From the NCBI RefSeq assembly GCF_001746295.1, contig NZ_MJAH01000018.1:110007-174006 (forward strand): 64,000 nucleotides of DNA, given 5' to 3'. The stretch's first letter is position 1, and every line of letters starts with the position of its first letter. Source of the stretch: Streptomyces sp. LUP47B (GTDB lineage: Bacteria > Actinomycetota > Actinomycetes > Streptomycetales > Streptomycetaceae). A program made the translations under genes and the position numbers. The notes under the pieces are model-generated. The model was not told the origin of the DNA and did not search any database. It saw nothing but the letters and a program-made list of their open reading frames with translations. Positions 26,753 to 35,571 of this stretch are shown here, one piece after another.

Positions 26753-27925
26753 TCACTCCTTGCCGAGGTCGAGCAGCCGCCGGGCGACGATGTTGCGCTG
26801 CACCTCGGCGGTGCCGCCGTAGATGGTGGCGGCGCGCGAGTACAGGAACTCGGTGCGCCAGGTGTCGTCCGCGTCCGTGAGCTCGACGGTACCCGGGAGC
26901 AAGTCCCGTGCGGTGTCGAACAGTTGCTGTTCGGCGGTGGCAAGAAGGACCTTGTCGACCGAGGTCTCCGGACCGAGCGCCGCACCTCCCGCGAGCCGCC
27001 GCTGCGTGGCGTGGGACCGGCAGCGCGTGGTGTGCAGGGCCAGATAGGCCTCGCCGACGGCCGCGTCGTCGGGGGTGCGGCACTCCTCGATGAGACGGTC
27101 CAGGCGCGTGTACAGGTGGGCGATGCGGTGCCAGAAGCAGGTGGAACGCTCGTGCGGCAGCAGGTCCATCGCCAGGCGCCAGCCGTCGCCCGGCCGGCCG
27201 AGCATCCGTGCGCCGGGCACCACCACTTCGTCGAAGAAGACCTCGGCGAACTCGTCGACGCCGTGCATCGTGCGGAGGGGACGGACCGTGATGCCCGGGG
27301 AGTCCATGTCGACGAAGAAGGCGGTGATGCCGCCGTGGCCGGGCTCTCCCGTCCGCGTGAGCAGTACGCATCGGGCGGCGTACTGGGCGAGGCTCGTCCA
27401 CACCTTCTGGCCGGAGACCACCCAGTCGTCGCCGAGCGGCCGGGCGCGGGTGGCGAGCGAGGCGAGATCGCTGCCGGAGCCCGGTTCGGAGAAGCCCTGA
27501 CACCACTGCTCGCGGCCGCTGAGCAGCAACGGGACCATTTGGGCGGCCAGTTGGGGCGAGGCGTACGAGATCATCGTCGGGGCGAGCACTTCGACCATGG
27601 AGTAGATGCCGGGCTCCGCGAGGCCGCGGGTGGCCACCTCCTCGCCGAGCACGGCCCGCAGGACGGCGGGTCCGCCGAGCCCGCCGACGGACGCGGGCCA
27701 GCCGTGGCGCATCCAGTCGGCCTCGTACAACGCCCTTCGCACGCGGGCCAGTTGAGCCACCTGGGCGTCCAGGGAGCGGTCGGAGGGATCCGGTGTCAGG
27801 TCGTGTGCGTCGAGCCAAGCGGTCAGGTCGGCGCGGAACTGAGCGGTCGTGCGCTCCTCGGCGGCCGTGTGGATCTCCGCGGCCGTCCGGCGCTGTTCGG
27901 TCGCGCGGCTTTCGCGGGCGTTCAC
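26753..27925 (-). CDS. Acyl-CoA dehydrogenase, full-length subunit
   Basis: A 390-residue acyl-CoA dehydrogenase. The FAD-contact block QGFSEPGSGSDLASLATRAR and WVVSGQKVWTS near residue 165 are intact, and the C-terminal IYGGTAEVQRNIVARRLL is typical. It should insert a 2,3 double bond in an acyl-CoA, with the shorter protein as its partner. The GTG start overlaps the SnoaL stop in GTGA. The N-terminal 30 residues are polar and unlike other members. Confidence 0.88.
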   Translation of the reverse strand: MNARESRATEQRRTAAEIHTAAEERTTAQFRADLTAWLDAHDLTPDPSDRSLDAQVAQLARVRRALYEADWMRHGWPASVGGLGGPAVLRAVLGEEVATRGLAEPGIYSMVEVLAPTMISYASPQLAAQMVPLLLSGREQWCQGFSEPGSGSDLASLATRARPLGDDWVVSGQKVWTSLAQYAARCVLLTRTGEPGHGGITAFFVDMDSPGITVRPLRTMHGVDEFAEVFFDEVVVPGARMLGRPGDGWRLAMDLLPHERSTCFWHRIAHLYTRLDRLIEECRTPDDAAVGEAYLALHTTRCRSHATQRRLAGGAALGPETSVDKVLLATAEQQLFDTARDLLPGTVELTDADDTWRTEFLYSRAATIYGGTAEVQRNIVARRLLDLGKE

Positions 27926-28347
27926 GCGCCCGCCGGGTCGAACGCGTGCGGACGCCCGGAGTCGTGGGCGCCGCTGCGGCGGATGAAGGTCATCGCGCGG
28001 GTGCGCAGCCGCCAGCCGCGTTCCGTGCGCCGGTAGGTGTCGTTGTAGTAGCCGATGCGCAACTCGTGGGTGGCGTGATCGACGAAGCAGAGCGGCTGGG
28101 TGCCCGTGGCGCTGTCCCCGGCCGGCTCCACCAGTGCGGTGCCGGTGAGGAACAGCCCCTTGGGTGCGGCGGCGACCAGCGCGGGGAAGTCGGAGAGCGG
28201 GTAGGTTTCGCCGAAGGCGCTGTACGTCCCGTCCTCGGTGAACACCTCGAGCAGGCCGTCGATATCACCCTGGGTGATCGTCACCGCGTAGCGGGCCAGG
28301 AGCTGGTGGATCTCCATGAGGTCGTCGGTCTGGCGGGGTGAGGTCAC
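27922..28347 (-). CDS. SnoaL-like / NTF2-fold protein
   Basis: A 141-residue NTF2-fold protein: MEIHQLLARYAVTITQGDID, LLEVFTEDGTYSAFGETYPL and RIGYYNDTYRRTERGWRLRT. Many such proteins serve as small hydratases or isomerases in steroid-like and aromatic catabolism, but the catalytic residues cannot be set here. GTG 28347 has GGAG 7-10 bp upstream. It leads the acyl-CoA dehydrogenase pair, and a strong copy of the putative operator is directly upstream. Confidence 0.75.
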   Translation of the reverse strand: MTSPRQTDDLMEIHQLLARYAVTITQGDIDGLLEVFTEDGTYSAFGETYPLSDFPALVAAAPKGLFLTGTALVEPAGDSATGTQPLCFVDHATHELRIGYYNDTYRRTERGWRLRTRAMTFIRRSGAHDSGRPHAFDPAGA

Positions 28348-28358
28348 CTGTTCGCTCC

Positions 28359-28385
28359 GTTCTCGAACGTGAGAATGCTGTTCTC
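28359..28385 (+). promoter_or_regulatory. Putative regulon operator, best palindrome: GAGAATGCTGTTCTC
   Basis: TTCTCGAACGTGAGAATGCTGTTCTC contains three alternating half-sites. The right part, 28371-28385, has perfect GAGAA-N5-TTCTC arms. It lies 24 bp upstream of the SnoaL start on the minus strand and is the most symmetric member of the motif group. Confidence 0.6.
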
Positions 28386-28518
28386 GGCGGTCCTCTTCAG
28401 GGTTCCACGTGGGTGGTGTGGCGTCAACGCGCAAACCGGGGGCCGAGTCGGGTGTGCGTGGCGGAAACGCCCGGCGTATCGCGCAATGTTGCGTCCGAAT
28501 GGTTGATTCGCGGATGAG

Positions 28519-28533
28519 GAGAAGATAGTTTCC
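28519..28533 (+). promoter_or_regulatory. Putative regulon operator GAGAAGATAGTTTCC
   Basis: This copy lies 47 bp before the small cysteine-containing protein that leads the + strand acyl-CoA operon. Together with 28371 it gives one operator to each side of this divergent promoter region. Confidence 0.55.
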
Positions 28534-28579
28534 GTTTGCTGAGAGGGGAATCCTGTCCGGCAGGGGAAGGGAAGTCGGC

Positions 28580-28906
28580 ATGACGTCACCGGCCCTGGGG
28601 CTGCGCCCCGGAGCGCAACTGGCCAGCACCGTCTGCGGTACCCGTGTGGTCGTGGTGAAGGCGCAGGCCGACGCCCGTCCGCGGCTCACCTGCGGAGGTG
28701 AGCCGATGGTGCCGGCGGCCGAAGCGGCGGCCGCGGCCACAGCCGCGCCCGCGACCCAGAACGCCGGCACTCTCATCGGCAAGCGCTATGTCGACGCCGC
28801 CGGCTCCCTGGAGCTGCTGTGCACCGCCGCGGGCAGGGGGCCGCTCGCCTGCGACGGCACGGTGATGGAGATCAAGGCGGCCAAGCCGCTGCCCGCGTCC
28901 GACTGA
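28580..28906 (+). CDS. Small four-cysteine protein of unknown function
   Basis: A 108-residue protein with C19, C38, C81 and C91 in two pairs (STVCGT / LTCGGEPMV and LELLCTAA / LACDGT). The blocks LRPGAQLASTVCGTRVVVV and GTLIGKRYVDAAG look like a conserved two-part beta structure that could bind a metal, but no named family is recognised. GGAAGGGAAG lies just before the ATG. It is the first gene of the operon with the amidohydrolase, which suggests a function linked to that enzyme or to the first pathway step. Confidence 0.65.
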   Translation: MTSPALGLRPGAQLASTVCGTRVVVVKAQADARPRLTCGGEPMVPAAEAAAAATAAPATQNAGTLIGKRYVDAAGSLELLCTAAGRGPLACDGTVMEIKAAKPLPASD

Positions 28907-28960
28907 GCCCGCCCCGTACACCTTCGTACTCATGCGTATGCACGCGCTTGGAGGCCCGTC

Positions 28961-30259
28961 ATGCACCGGGACGACATGATCCTGATCAGCGTCGACGACC
29001 ACATCATCGAGCCGCCCGACATGTTCGTGAACCACCTGCCGAAGAAGTACCGCGACGACGCCCCGCGCCTGGTGCACCGGGACGACGGCACCGACGTGTG
29101 GACCTTCCGCGACACGGTCATCCCGAACGCCGCGCTCAACGCGGTGGCCGGGCGGCCGAAGGAGGAGTACGGCATGGAGCCGCAGGGTCTCGACGAGATC
29201 CGGCCCGGCTGTTACGACGTGCAGGAACGCATCAAGGACATGAACGCGGGCGGCATGCTCGCCTCGATGAACTTCCCCTCGTTCCCCGGCTTCGCAGCCC
29301 GCCTGTTCGCCACCGAGGACCCCGATTTCTCCCTCGCCCTGGTGCGCGCGTACAACGACTGGCACATCGACGAGTGGTGCGGCGCCTACCCTGGCCGCTT
29401 CATCCCGATGGCGCTGCCGGCGATCTGGGACGCGGAGCTGTGCGCGGCCGAGGTGCGGAGGGTCGCCGCCAAGGGCTGCCACTCGCTCACCTTCACCGAG
29501 AACCCGGCCGCCCTCGGGTATCCCAGTTTCCACGACCCGTACTGGAACCCGTTGTGGAAGGCCCTCGTCGACACCGACACCGTGATGTCCGTGCACATCG
29601 GCTCCTCGGGCCGGCTCACCATCCCGGCCGCCGACTCCCCGCCGGACGTGATGATCACGCTGCAGCCGATGAACATCGTCACCGCCGCGGCCGACCTGCT
29701 CTGGTCCAAGCCCGTCAAGGACTACCCGGACCTGAAGATCGCACTGTCCGAGGGCGGCACCGGATGGATCCCGTACTTCCTCGAGCGTGTCGACCGGACG
29801 TTCGAGATGCACTCCACCTGGACGTTGCAGGACTTCGGCGGAAAGCTGCCGAGCGAGGTCTTCCGCGAGCACTTCCTGACCTGCTTCATCAGCGACCCGC
29901 TGGGCGTGCGGCTGCGGCACGACATCGGCATCGACAACATCTGCTGGGAGGCCGACTACCCGCACAGCGACTCCATGTGGCCCGGCGCGCCCGAGGAGCT
30001 GGGCGGGGTCATGGAGGCCTGTCAGGTGCCGGACGACGAGATCAACAAGATGACGTACGCGAACGCCATGCGCTGGTTCTCCTTCGACCCCTTCTCGCAT
30101 GTGCCGCGCGAGCAGGCGACGGTGGGTGCGCTGCGGGCGGCGGCGGCCGGGCACGACGTGAGCGTCCAGTCGCGCAGCCACCGGGTCGTCGCGCCCGCCG
30201 AGAAGCTCGCCGGGTACCGGGAGCGGGCGCAGCGGGCGGTCGCCGCCGCGTCGAAGTAG
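28961..30259 (+). CDS. Amidohydrolase-family TIM-barrel enzyme (ACMSD-like)
   Basis: A 432-residue metal-dependent hydrolase of the amidohydrolase-2 group. The N-terminal metal site is in SVDDHIIEPPDMF, later ligands are in VMSVHIGSSG (His) and the Asp of NICWEADYPHSDS. Members cleave C-C or C-N bonds, hydrating or decarboxylating cyclic acids. Actinobacterial copies often act on ring-derived acyl-CoAs. It lies 54 bp after the small cysteine protein and is probably co-transcribed with it. Confidence 0.85.
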   Translation: MHRDDMILISVDDHIIEPPDMFVNHLPKKYRDDAPRLVHRDDGTDVWTFRDTVIPNAALNAVAGRPKEEYGMEPQGLDEIRPGCYDVQERIKDMNAGGMLASMNFPSFPGFAARLFATEDPDFSLALVRAYNDWHIDEWCGAYPGRFIPMALPAIWDAELCAAEVRRVAAKGCHSLTFTENPAALGYPSFHDPYWNPLWKALVDTDTVMSVHIGSSGRLTIPAADSPPDVMITLQPMNIVTAAADLLWSKPVKDYPDLKIALSEGGTGWIPYFLERVDRTFEMHSTWTLQDFGGKLPSEVFREHFLTCFISDPLGVRLRHDIGIDNICWEADYPHSDSMWPGAPEELGGVMEACQVPDDEINKMTYANAMRWFSFDPFSHVPREQATVGALRAAAAGHDVSVQSRSHRVVAPAEKLAGYRERAQRAVAAASK

Positions 30260-30344
30260 CCCGATCGGCTCACACGCCGTCGACCGGCCGATCGGCCAGC
30301 AGCCCGTCGTAGCACTTTCCTCGCCGCACCCAGGAGGTCGCACC

Positions 30345-31112
30345 GTGGCGGACGCCGCCAACCCCTTTGCCCTCACCGGCCGTTCAGCTCTCGTCACCGG
30401 CGCCGCGGCGGGCATCGGAGCCGCCGTGGCGCAGGCACTCGCCCGGGCCGGCGCCACCGTGCTGGTCACGGACCTCGACGGCGTGGCGGCCGAGGCGAGG
30501 GCCGAGAGGATCCGCGCCGGAGGCGGAAAGGCGGAGAGCGCGGTTCTCGACGTACGGGACCGGGCAGCCGCCGACGCCGCCTGCGCGCGGGCCGCCCAAC
30601 TCGCCGACGGCCGGCTCCACATCCTCGTGAACAACGCCGGTGTCACCGCGCCGGCCATGTTCGCGGACCTCACCGAGGACAGCGTCACGCGGCTCGTCGA
30701 CATCCATGTGATGGGCGCGTTCCGGTGCGCGCAGGCCGCGCTGCCGTTCCTGCCCGTGGGCGGTGGCGGACGCGTCATCAACGTGACCTCGTCCGCCGGG
30801 CTCACCGGCACGCTCGGCCAGGTCAACTACTCGGCCGCGAAGGCCGGGATCATCGGGATGACCAAGTCGCTCGCCCGCGAGCTGGCGCGGAAGCAGATCA
30901 CGGTCAACGCCGTGGCACCGCTGGCCGCCACGCCGATGACGGAAACCATCCGCACGCACGAGAAGTTCGCCGGGCCCATGCTCGCCCGAATCCCCATGGG
31001 CCGGTGGGCCGAGCCGGAGGAAGTCGCCCCGGCCTTCGTCTTCCTCGCCTCCGACGCCGCGTCGTTCGTCACCGGGCAGGTCCTGCCTGTCGACGGCGGC
31101 CTGGTGATCTGA
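30345..31112 (+). CDS. FabG-like short-chain dehydrogenase
   Basis: A 255-residue SDR with VTGAAAGIGAAVAQALARAG, ILVNNAGVT, NVTSSAGLTG (Ser), and YSAAKAGIIG (Tyr, Lys). The Asp in VTDLDGVA suggests NAD(H). The GTG start follows CAGGAGG by about 6 bp. It is in the thiolase operon, so a 3-hydroxyacyl-CoA dehydrogenase role is likely, although this is an inference from position. Confidence 0.88.
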   Translation: MADAANPFALTGRSALVTGAAAGIGAAVAQALARAGATVLVTDLDGVAAEARAERIRAGGGKAESAVLDVRDRAAADAACARAAQLADGRLHILVNNAGVTAPAMFADLTEDSVTRLVDIHVMGAFRCAQAALPFLPVGGGGRVINVTSSAGLTGTLGQVNYSAAKAGIIGMTKSLARELARKQITVNAVAPLAATPMTETIRTHEKFAGPMLARIPMGRWAEPEEVAPAFVFLASDAASFVTGQVLPVDGGLVI

Positions 31113-32407
31113 TGCCCGGAACCGGGAGGCGGGGACAGGGAGGGCGGGGACCGCTTGCGGACGTCACCGTCGTCGCTCTGGAACAGGCGGTCTCCGCCCC
31201 CATGTGCACCCGCACGCTCGCCGACCTCGGGGCCCGTGTCATCAAGGTCGAGAACCCGCGCGGCGGTGACTTCGCCCGTCACTACGACGACGTGGTGGGC
31301 GGACTCGGCGCGCATTTCGTGTGGGCCAACCGAGGCAAGGAGTCGGTCACCCTCGACCTGAAGACCGAGCCGGGCCTGGACCTGTTGCACCGGCTGCTCG
31401 GCCGGGCCGACGTCCTGGTCTCCAACCTCACCCCGGGCACCACGGCCCGTCTCGGTGTGGCGCCCGGCGACCTCGCCGCCCGCCATCCCGGCGTCATCGG
31501 TGTGGAGATCGACGGCTACGGCCCCGGCGGCCCGCTCTCCCACAAACGCGCGTACGACCTTCTCGTCCAGGCCGAGTCCGGCGCCTGCTCGATCACCGGG
31601 CATCCCGGCGCCCCCGCGAAGCCGGGACCGCCGGTCGCCGACACCACGACCGGCCTGTACGCGGCGCTGAGCATCGTGGCGCTGCTGTACGAGGGGCGCG
31701 GATCCGGGCTCGACGGGGAACGGGGGCCCGGGCTCGACGGGGCACGCGGAGCCGGCTGTGACCCCGCGCCTTCGGTGGCCGTCAGCCTCTTCGACACGAT
31801 GACCGAGCTCATGGGCTACGCGCTCACGTACACCCGGCACTCGGGCCTGGAACCCGACCCGCTCGGCATGAGTTCCCCGGCCGTCGCGCCGTACGGGGCG
31901 TACCGCACCGCCGACGGCCAGACCGTCGTCCTCGGCACGACCAACGACCGTGAGTGGCAGCGTCTGGCCACGGAGTTGATCCAGCGGCCCGACCTCGCCG
32001 CCGACGACCGCTTCCGAACCAACACCGGCCGGTGCGCCCACCGTGAACTCCTCGACAAGGAGATCGCAGTCTGGTGCGCCCGCCACGACCTGAGCACGGT
32101 CCAGGACCGCGCCGACCGGGCCGGTATAGGCAACTCCCGCTACAACACCCCGAGTTACGTCAACGCCCACCCGCAGCTCGCCGCCCGCGACCGCTGGCGC
32201 GGCGTGGCCACCCCGGCGGGCGAGATCCCGGCGTTGCTGCCGCCACCGGTCATCTCCGGCTACGAGGCGCGGATGGGCGCGGTACCGGGACTCGGCGAGC
32301 ACACGGAGTCGGTGCTCGGCGAACTCGGCCTGAGTGCGGGGGAGATCGCCGCGCTGCGGGAGGCCGGGGTGATCGGGGGAGCCCCCGAGGTCAGGGGGCC
32401 TGCGTGA
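31112..32407 (+). CDS. Family III CoA transferase (CaiB/BaiF)
   Basis: A 431-residue CoA transferase. The N-terminal CoA-binding block is VVALEQAVSAPMCTRTLADL, then GARVIKVENPRGGDFAR; the catalytic aspartate is in RAYDLLVQAESG. It transfers CoA between acids without ATP use, which would explain why no acyl-CoA ligase is visible. ATG 31112 overlaps the SDR stop in TGATG. A Gly/Asp/Arg-rich insertion (GSGLDGERGPGLDGARGAG) near residue 200 contains a short internal repeat. Confidence 0.9.
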   Translation: MPGTGRRGQGGRGPLADVTVVALEQAVSAPMCTRTLADLGARVIKVENPRGGDFARHYDDVVGGLGAHFVWANRGKESVTLDLKTEPGLDLLHRLLGRADVLVSNLTPGTTARLGVAPGDLAARHPGVIGVEIDGYGPGGPLSHKRAYDLLVQAESGACSITGHPGAPAKPGPPVADTTTGLYAALSIVALLYEGRGSGLDGERGPGLDGARGAGCDPAPSVAVSLFDTMTELMGYALTYTRHSGLEPDPLGMSSPAVAPYGAYRTADGQTVVLGTTNDREWQRLATELIQRPDLAADDRFRTNTGRCAHRELLDKEIAVWCARHDLSTVQDRADRAGIGNSRYNTPSYVNAHPQLAARDRWRGVATPAGEIPALLPPPVISGYEARMGAVPGLGEHTESVLGELGLSAGEIAALREAGVIGGAPEVRGPA

Positions 32408-33267
32408 CGGCGTACGAGGCCCGGAACGGAACCACCCCCGTTCTGCTGACCCACGACACCCCCGAGGGCATCCGCACCCTCACCCTCAACCGCCCGCACC
32501 GCAAGAACGCCCTGGACACCGTCCTCTGGTCCGCGCTGCACGACGCGCTCGTGGCGGTCGGCGAGGACCGGTCCGTAGGGGCCCTGGTGCTCACGGGTGC
32601 CGGGGGAGCGTTCTGTTCGGGCGCCGATCTCAGCAGCGCCCGTCCCGACACCCACCCCCTGCACCGGATGCGGACCCTGACCGATGTGGCGTTGCTGCTG
32701 CACGATTTGCCTGTGCCCACCATCGCCAAGGTCACCGGGGTCGCCGTCGGAGCGGGCTGGAACCTCGCTCTCGGCTGCGACCTCGTCGTGGCCTCTCCGG
32801 GTGCCCGGTTCTCGCAGATCTTCGCGCGGCGCGGCCTCTCCCTCGACCTCGGCGGCTCCTGGCTGCTGCCCCGGCACGTCGGATTGCAGCAGGCCAAGCG
32901 GCTCGCGCTGCTCGCGGAGACGATAGACGCGGAAGAGGCCCATGCCCTGGGGCTCGTGACGTGGGTGGTGCCCGAGGAGGAGATCGACGGCTACGTCGAG
33001 GAGCTCGCCGTCCGCCTCGCCCAGGGACCCGCGATCGCACTCGCCCAGAGCAAGGCCCTACTCAACGAGGGCATGGGCCACACCTTGCGCGAGGCCCTCT
33101 CCGCGGAGGCACGCGCGCAGGCGGTCAACTTCGCGACGGCGGACGCCCCCGAGGCCTACGCGGCCTTCGCCGAGAAACGCGCACCTGTCTTCACGGGGGC
33201 CTGGGCCGTACCCGCGTCCGCCGTCGCGCCCGTCACCAAGTCAACGGAGGAAGCCCGCGATGCCTGA
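32404..33267 (+). CDS. Enoyl-CoA hydratase/isomerase
   Basis: A 287-residue crotonase-fold protein. The oxyanion-hole segments are GAGGAFCSGADLS and GVAVGAGWNLALGCDL; the following RFSQIFARRGLSLDLGGSWL is the usual helix region. At the two classical catalytic glutamate positions I see no clear pair, so hydratase and isomerase cannot be separated. The GTG start overlaps the transferase stop (GTGA) and the end overlaps thiolase by 8 bp. Confidence 0.88.
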   Translation: MTAYEARNGTTPVLLTHDTPEGIRTLTLNRPHRKNALDTVLWSALHDALVAVGEDRSVGALVLTGAGGAFCSGADLSSARPDTHPLHRMRTLTDVALLLHDLPVPTIAKVTGVAVGAGWNLALGCDLVVASPGARFSQIFARRGLSLDLGGSWLLPRHVGLQQAKRLALLAETIDAEEAHALGLVTWVVPEEEIDGYVEELAVRLAQGPAIALAQSKALLNEGMGHTLREALSAEARAQAVNFATADAPEAYAAFAEKRAPVFTGAWAVPASAVAPVTKSTEEARDA

Positions 33268-34408
33268 AGCAGTGATCGTCGAGGCGGTCCGCACCCCCGC
33301 GGGCAAGCGGGGCGGAGGCCTGTCCGCCGTCCACGCCGCCGACCTCTCCGCCGTGGTCCTGGGCGCACTCGTCGACCGCACCGGTATCGATCCGGCCGTG
33401 GTGGACGACGTGGTGTGGGGCTGCGTGGGACAGATCGGCGACCAGTCGGCCAACATCGCCCGCTATTCGGTCCTTGCGGCGGGGTGGCCCGAGTCCGTGC
33501 CCGGCACCACGGTCAACCGTGCGTGCGGCTCCAGTCAGCAGGCTCTGGACTTCGCCGTGCAGGCCGTCCTGTCCGGGCAGATGGACGTGGTCGTCGCCGG
33601 CGGCGTGGAGGTCATGAGCCGGGTGCCGCTGGGCGCCGCGAGGGCGGGTGGGCAGCCGTACGGCCCGCAAGTACTGGCCCGCTACGACGGATTCGACTTC
33701 AACCAAGGTGTATCCGCGGAGAAGATCGCGCAGAAGTGGGGCATCACGCGTGCCCAGGCCGATGAGTTCGCCGCCCTGTCGCATGCGCGTGCCGCGACCG
33801 CGCAGGACGCCGGCGCGTTCGACCGCCAGATCGTCCCGGTGGCCGCGCAGGGCGCGACGGTGAGCGCGGACGAAGGCGTACGCCGCACCACCAGCGTCGA
33901 AAAGCTCGCCTCCCTCAGGCCGTCCTTCAGCGAGGGCGGCCTGATTCACGCGGGCAACGCCTCCCAGATCTCGGACGGCGCGGCTGCACTCCTGGTGACG
34001 ACACCGGACAAGGCCCGTGAGCTGGGCCTGACCCCGTTGGTCCGGTACCGGGCGGGTGCGGTCGTCGGCGCCGACCCCGTACTGATGCTCACCGGTCCGA
34101 TCCCCGCCACGGAGAAGGTGCTCCGCAAGGCGGGCCTCGCCCTCACCGACATCGGGGTGTACGAGGTGAACGAGGCCTTCGCGCCCGTACCTCTCGCCTG
34201 GCTCGCCGAGACCGGCGCCGACCCCCGCCTGCTCAATCCGCTCGGCGGCGCCATCGCCCTGGGCCATCCGCTCGGCGCATCCGGCGCCGTGTTGATGACC
34301 CGGATGATCCACCACATGCGCGAGAACGGCATCCGCTACGGACTGCAGACCATGTGCGAAGGCGGCGGCACCGCCAACGCCACCGTCGTCGAACTCGCCG
34401 CCCACTGA
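33260..34408 (+). CDS. Acetyl-CoA acyltransferase (thiolase)
   Basis: A 382-residue thiolase. The nucleophile is C89 in NRACGSSQQALDFAVQAV, the conserved His is in GGAIALGHPLGASGA, and the second acid-base cysteine is in TMCEGGGTANATV. It releases acetyl-CoA or propionyl-CoA from a 3-ketoacyl-CoA. The NEAF block (YEVNEAFAP) is intact, so it is a degradative thiolase and not an SCP2-type one. Confidence 0.93.
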   Translation: MPEAVIVEAVRTPAGKRGGGLSAVHAADLSAVVLGALVDRTGIDPAVVDDVVWGCVGQIGDQSANIARYSVLAAGWPESVPGTTVNRACGSSQQALDFAVQAVLSGQMDVVVAGGVEVMSRVPLGAARAGGQPYGPQVLARYDGFDFNQGVSAEKIAQKWGITRAQADEFAALSHARAATAQDAGAFDRQIVPVAAQGATVSADEGVRRTTSVEKLASLRPSFSEGGLIHAGNASQISDGAAALLVTTPDKARELGLTPLVRYRAGAVVGADPVLMLTGPIPATEKVLRKAGLALTDIGVYEVNEAFAPVPLAWLAETGADPRLLNPLGGAIALGHPLGASGAVLMTRMIHHMRENGIRYGLQTMCEGGGTANATVVELAAH

Positions 34409-34422
34409 AGGGGACCGGAACC

Positions 34423-35571
34423 ATGCGCCGCGACCTCTTCACCCCCGACCACGAAGCGTTCCGCGAACTTGCCCGCGACTTCATCGCCAAGGAGGTCGTC
34501 CCGCACTACTCCGACTGGGAGAAGGCCGGGCAGCTGCCGCGCGAGGTGTTCCACAAGCTCGGCTCACTGGGGCTGCTCGGCTTCGCGATCCCCGAGGAAT
34601 GCGGGGGAGGGGGCGTCGCCGACTACCGCTACAACGTGGTGCTCCAGGAGGAGGCCGCCCGTGTCCTGGTGACGCTGGGCACCGTACGCACCCAACTCGA
34701 CGTCATCCTCCCGTACTTCCTCGCGTACGCGAACCACGAACAGCGCGAGCGCTGGTTCCCGGGCCTGGCCACCGGAAGTCTCCTCACCGCCATCGCCATG
34801 ACCGAACCCGGCACCGGCTCCGACCTTGCCGGCATCCGCACCACCGCCGTACGCGACGCAGACCACTACCTCGTCAACGGTGCCAAGACCTTCATCACGG
34901 GCGGTCTCCTCGCCGACCTGGTGATCGTCGTGGCACGTACGTCGACCGACCCCGACGACCGGCGGGCCGGCCTCACCCTGCTCGTCGTCGAGGACGGCAT
35001 GCCCGGCTTCACCCGCGGCCGCACCCTGGAGAAGATCGGCATCAAAGCGCAGGACACCGTCGAGCTGGCCTTCGGCGACGTCCGCGTGCCCGTGGCGAAC
35101 CGGCTGGGCGAAGAGGGCGCCGCATTCGGCTACCTCGGCCACAACCTGCCTCAGGAGCGCCTCACGGTCGCCGTCGGTTCGGTCGCACAAGCCGCCGCCG
35201 CCCTGGAGACGACCATCGCCTACGTCAAGGAACGCACGGCCTTCGGGAAGCCGGTCGCGTCCTTCCAGAACACGAAGTTCGAACTCGCCGCCGTGGCCAC
35301 GGAGATCGAGGCCGCCCAGGCGATGCTCGACCGGGCTGTCCTCGCCCTGGTCGCGGGTGACCTGTCCGGTCCGGACGCGGCGAAGACGAAGCTGTTCTGC
35401 ACCGAGGTGCAGGCGCGGGCGGTCGACCGGTGCCTCCAACTCTTCGGCGGATACGGCTATATGCAGGAGCAGGCGATTGCCCGGCTGTACACCGACGCCC
35501 GGATCACGCGGATCTACGGGGGTACCAGCGAGGTCATGAAGGTGATCGTCGCGAAGTCGCTGGGGCTGTGA
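34423..35571 (+). CDS. Acyl-CoA dehydrogenase
   Basis: A 382-residue full-length acyl-CoA dehydrogenase. TAIAMTEPGTGSDLAGIRTT and NGAKTFITGG are the FAD-binding blocks; the C-terminal part QLFGGYGYMQEQAIARLYTD and ITRIYGGTSEVMK are typical of short or branched-chain enzymes. ATG 34423 follows AAGGGGACCGG. It is separate from the split pair at 25939-27925, so the region encodes two desaturation steps. Confidence 0.92.
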   Translation: MRRDLFTPDHEAFRELARDFIAKEVVPHYSDWEKAGQLPREVFHKLGSLGLLGFAIPEECGGGGVADYRYNVVLQEEAARVLVTLGTVRTQLDVILPYFLAYANHEQRERWFPGLATGSLLTAIAMTEPGTGSDLAGIRTTAVRDADHYLVNGAKTFITGGLLADLVIVVARTSTDPDDRRAGLTLLVVEDGMPGFTRGRTLEKIGIKAQDTVELAFGDVRVPVANRLGEEGAAFGYLGHNLPQERLTVAVGSVAQAAAALETTIAYVKERTAFGKPVASFQNTKFELAAVATEIEAAQAMLDRAVLALVAGDLSGPDAAKTKLFCTEVQARAVDRCLQLFGGYGYMQEQAIARLYTDARITRIYGGTSEVMKVIVAKSLGL

